From positions 5,039-69,038 of the forward strand of contig JBLHJR010000005.1 of NCBI GenBank assembly GCA_047619205.1: DNA of 64,000 nucleotides. The letters are read 5' to 3'. Both the position numbers and the translations under genes were made by a program. The notes beneath the pieces are model-generated. The model made no database searches and was not told the origin of the DNA. It saw nothing but the letters and a program-made list of their open reading frames with translations. The stretch comes from Endobugula sp047619205. Its GTDB lineage: Bacteria > Pseudomonadota > Gammaproteobacteria > Pseudomonadales > Cellvibrionaceae. Positions 63,545 through 64,000 of this stretch are shown piece by piece. Position 1 is the first letter of the stretch; the number at the start of each line of letters is the position of its first letter.

Positions 63545-63725
63545 ATCGTGATTTCAACAAAAGGCCGGGTATCCGACCCATAAATCCACTTGAGCTAATG
63601 TTGAACCATCACTAAGAAAGCTACTAAGATAGTCAATTAGAGTAATCTCTTACTTACCGTTGCGGGTGCAGCGCTGGCATTAAACCAGACTTCACGTTTA
63701 CCCTACACATCTGGCCTTATTTACA
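63545..63725 (-). promoter_or_regulatory. cobalamin riboswitch upstream of the B12 operon
   Basis: On the minus strand the B12-box-like core GCGCTGCACCCGCAACGGTAA (rc of about 63654-63673) is preceded by GTGAAGTCTGG-type sequence and followed by GGGTCGGATACCCGGCC (rc of 63563-63579), matching the (G)CCGGATACC motif that pairs in the class. It lies about 350 nt before cobO, the right side to turn the cob operon down when adenosylcobalamin is plentiful. The region from 63216 to about 63540 holds no other gene I can name. Confidence 0.85.
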
Positions 63726-63825
63726 AAACAAAAGTTATAAAACAATAAGCTAATTGCAGGCACTTGTTGCGATGTGGCGACTTTACTTACCCACGGAGAA
63801 TAAGTCAATAGAAGAGGGTTTCTAG

Positions 63826-64000
63826 GAGTTTGTCGGACTTAGAAAGCATTTGCAGCTCATCTACATTCGGCAACTTGTTGAACGAAGCCGCTATGCGGCA
63901 AAGTTACCAATCTCAGTAAATCAGTAATAATCCCTCTACGTACTCAACTGTGAGTTCGACCACTAGAGGAATCACCAAATGAACAAAGCACAGCAAAAAC
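63826..64000 (+). mobile_element. left end of a family 2-related mobile element, cut by the window edge
   Basis: CTAG (63822-63825) is followed by GAGTTTGTCGGACTTA, very like the GAGCCTGTCGGACTTA ends of family 2. No matching right end follows within the window, and a start codon appears 150 bp in, so this may be the coding parent of the family rather than another MITE. Confidence 0.5.
63979..64000 (+). CDS. start of a coding region, cut by the window edge
   Basis: An ATG with AGAGGA 8-9 nt upstream opens a frame MNKAQQK that runs off the window. Its place inside a family 2-like mobile element suggests a transposase or recombinase, but seven codons cannot show it. Confidence 0.4.

Overview
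The window reads as chromosome of a flagellated, aerobic marine-type gammaproteobacterium, probably near the Cellvibrionales/Spongiibacteraceae; this placement is inferred from gene order and protein character, not computed. Support: the core order pyrG-kdsA-eno-ftsB-ispD-ispF-truD-pcm-nlpD-rpoS, a cbb3 oxidase operon with an Anr/FNR box, MotY, ClpB with a sigma-32-type promoter, and a B12 operon behind a cobalamin riboswitch.

Layout. (1) 1-1.3 kb: 3' part of an S9 peptidase, then the N-terminal half of a dead GreB-like gene. (2) 1.4-20.9 kb: accessory island. It holds an intact greB of the E. coli type, a seven-gene minus-strand defence-like operon (HTH, SNF2 helicase, NYN nuclease, DUF1156 DNA methylase, AAA ATPase, DUF4276, DUF499 ATPase), a divergent Cas4-like nuclease, small regulators, a fatty-acid-hydroxylase-type membrane enzyme and a kefF-kefC pair. 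The C-terminal half of the dead GreB-like gene lies at about 21.0-21.25 kb in the same orientation, so the island appears to have split that gene. (3) 21.6-28.1 kb: rhomboid protease plus zinc-finger/TPR membrane protein, a glutaredoxin gene broken by a MITE, an aminotransferase and two thioredoxin-fold proteins. (4) 28.2-35.2 kb: ilvIH, clpB, ccoG. (5) 35.2-42.2 kb: ccoNOQP and argG, with many short non-autonomous mobile elements between genes. (6) 42.2-55 kb: motY, rnt, a 7-bp tandem repeat, then rpoS back to pyrG. (7) 55.5-58 kb: a membrane coiled-coil protein with a CheX-like end, and a response regulator. (8) 58.3-64 kb: cbiB-cobS-cobC-cobT-cobU-cobO with its riboswitch, then one end of a mobile element running out of the window.

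The main novelty candidate is the defence operon at 2-14 kb. Helicase + DUF1156 methylase + DUF499 ATPase matches the set called Hma (recalled, not searched). Here it has an embedded ATPase/DUF4276 pair and a NYN nuclease. An opposite-strand small RNA gene, with promoter TTGACT-N17-TATAGT, two hairpins and a T-run, sits between the helicase and the NYN gene. The second theme is three MITE families whose target duplications can be read directly: family 1 (5 bp), family 2 (CTAG) and family 3 (about 120 bp, 33-bp inverted ends). One copy disrupts a gene, one is nested in another, and one lies between an Anr box and ccoN.

No rRNA, tRNA, CRISPR array or integrase was recognised.
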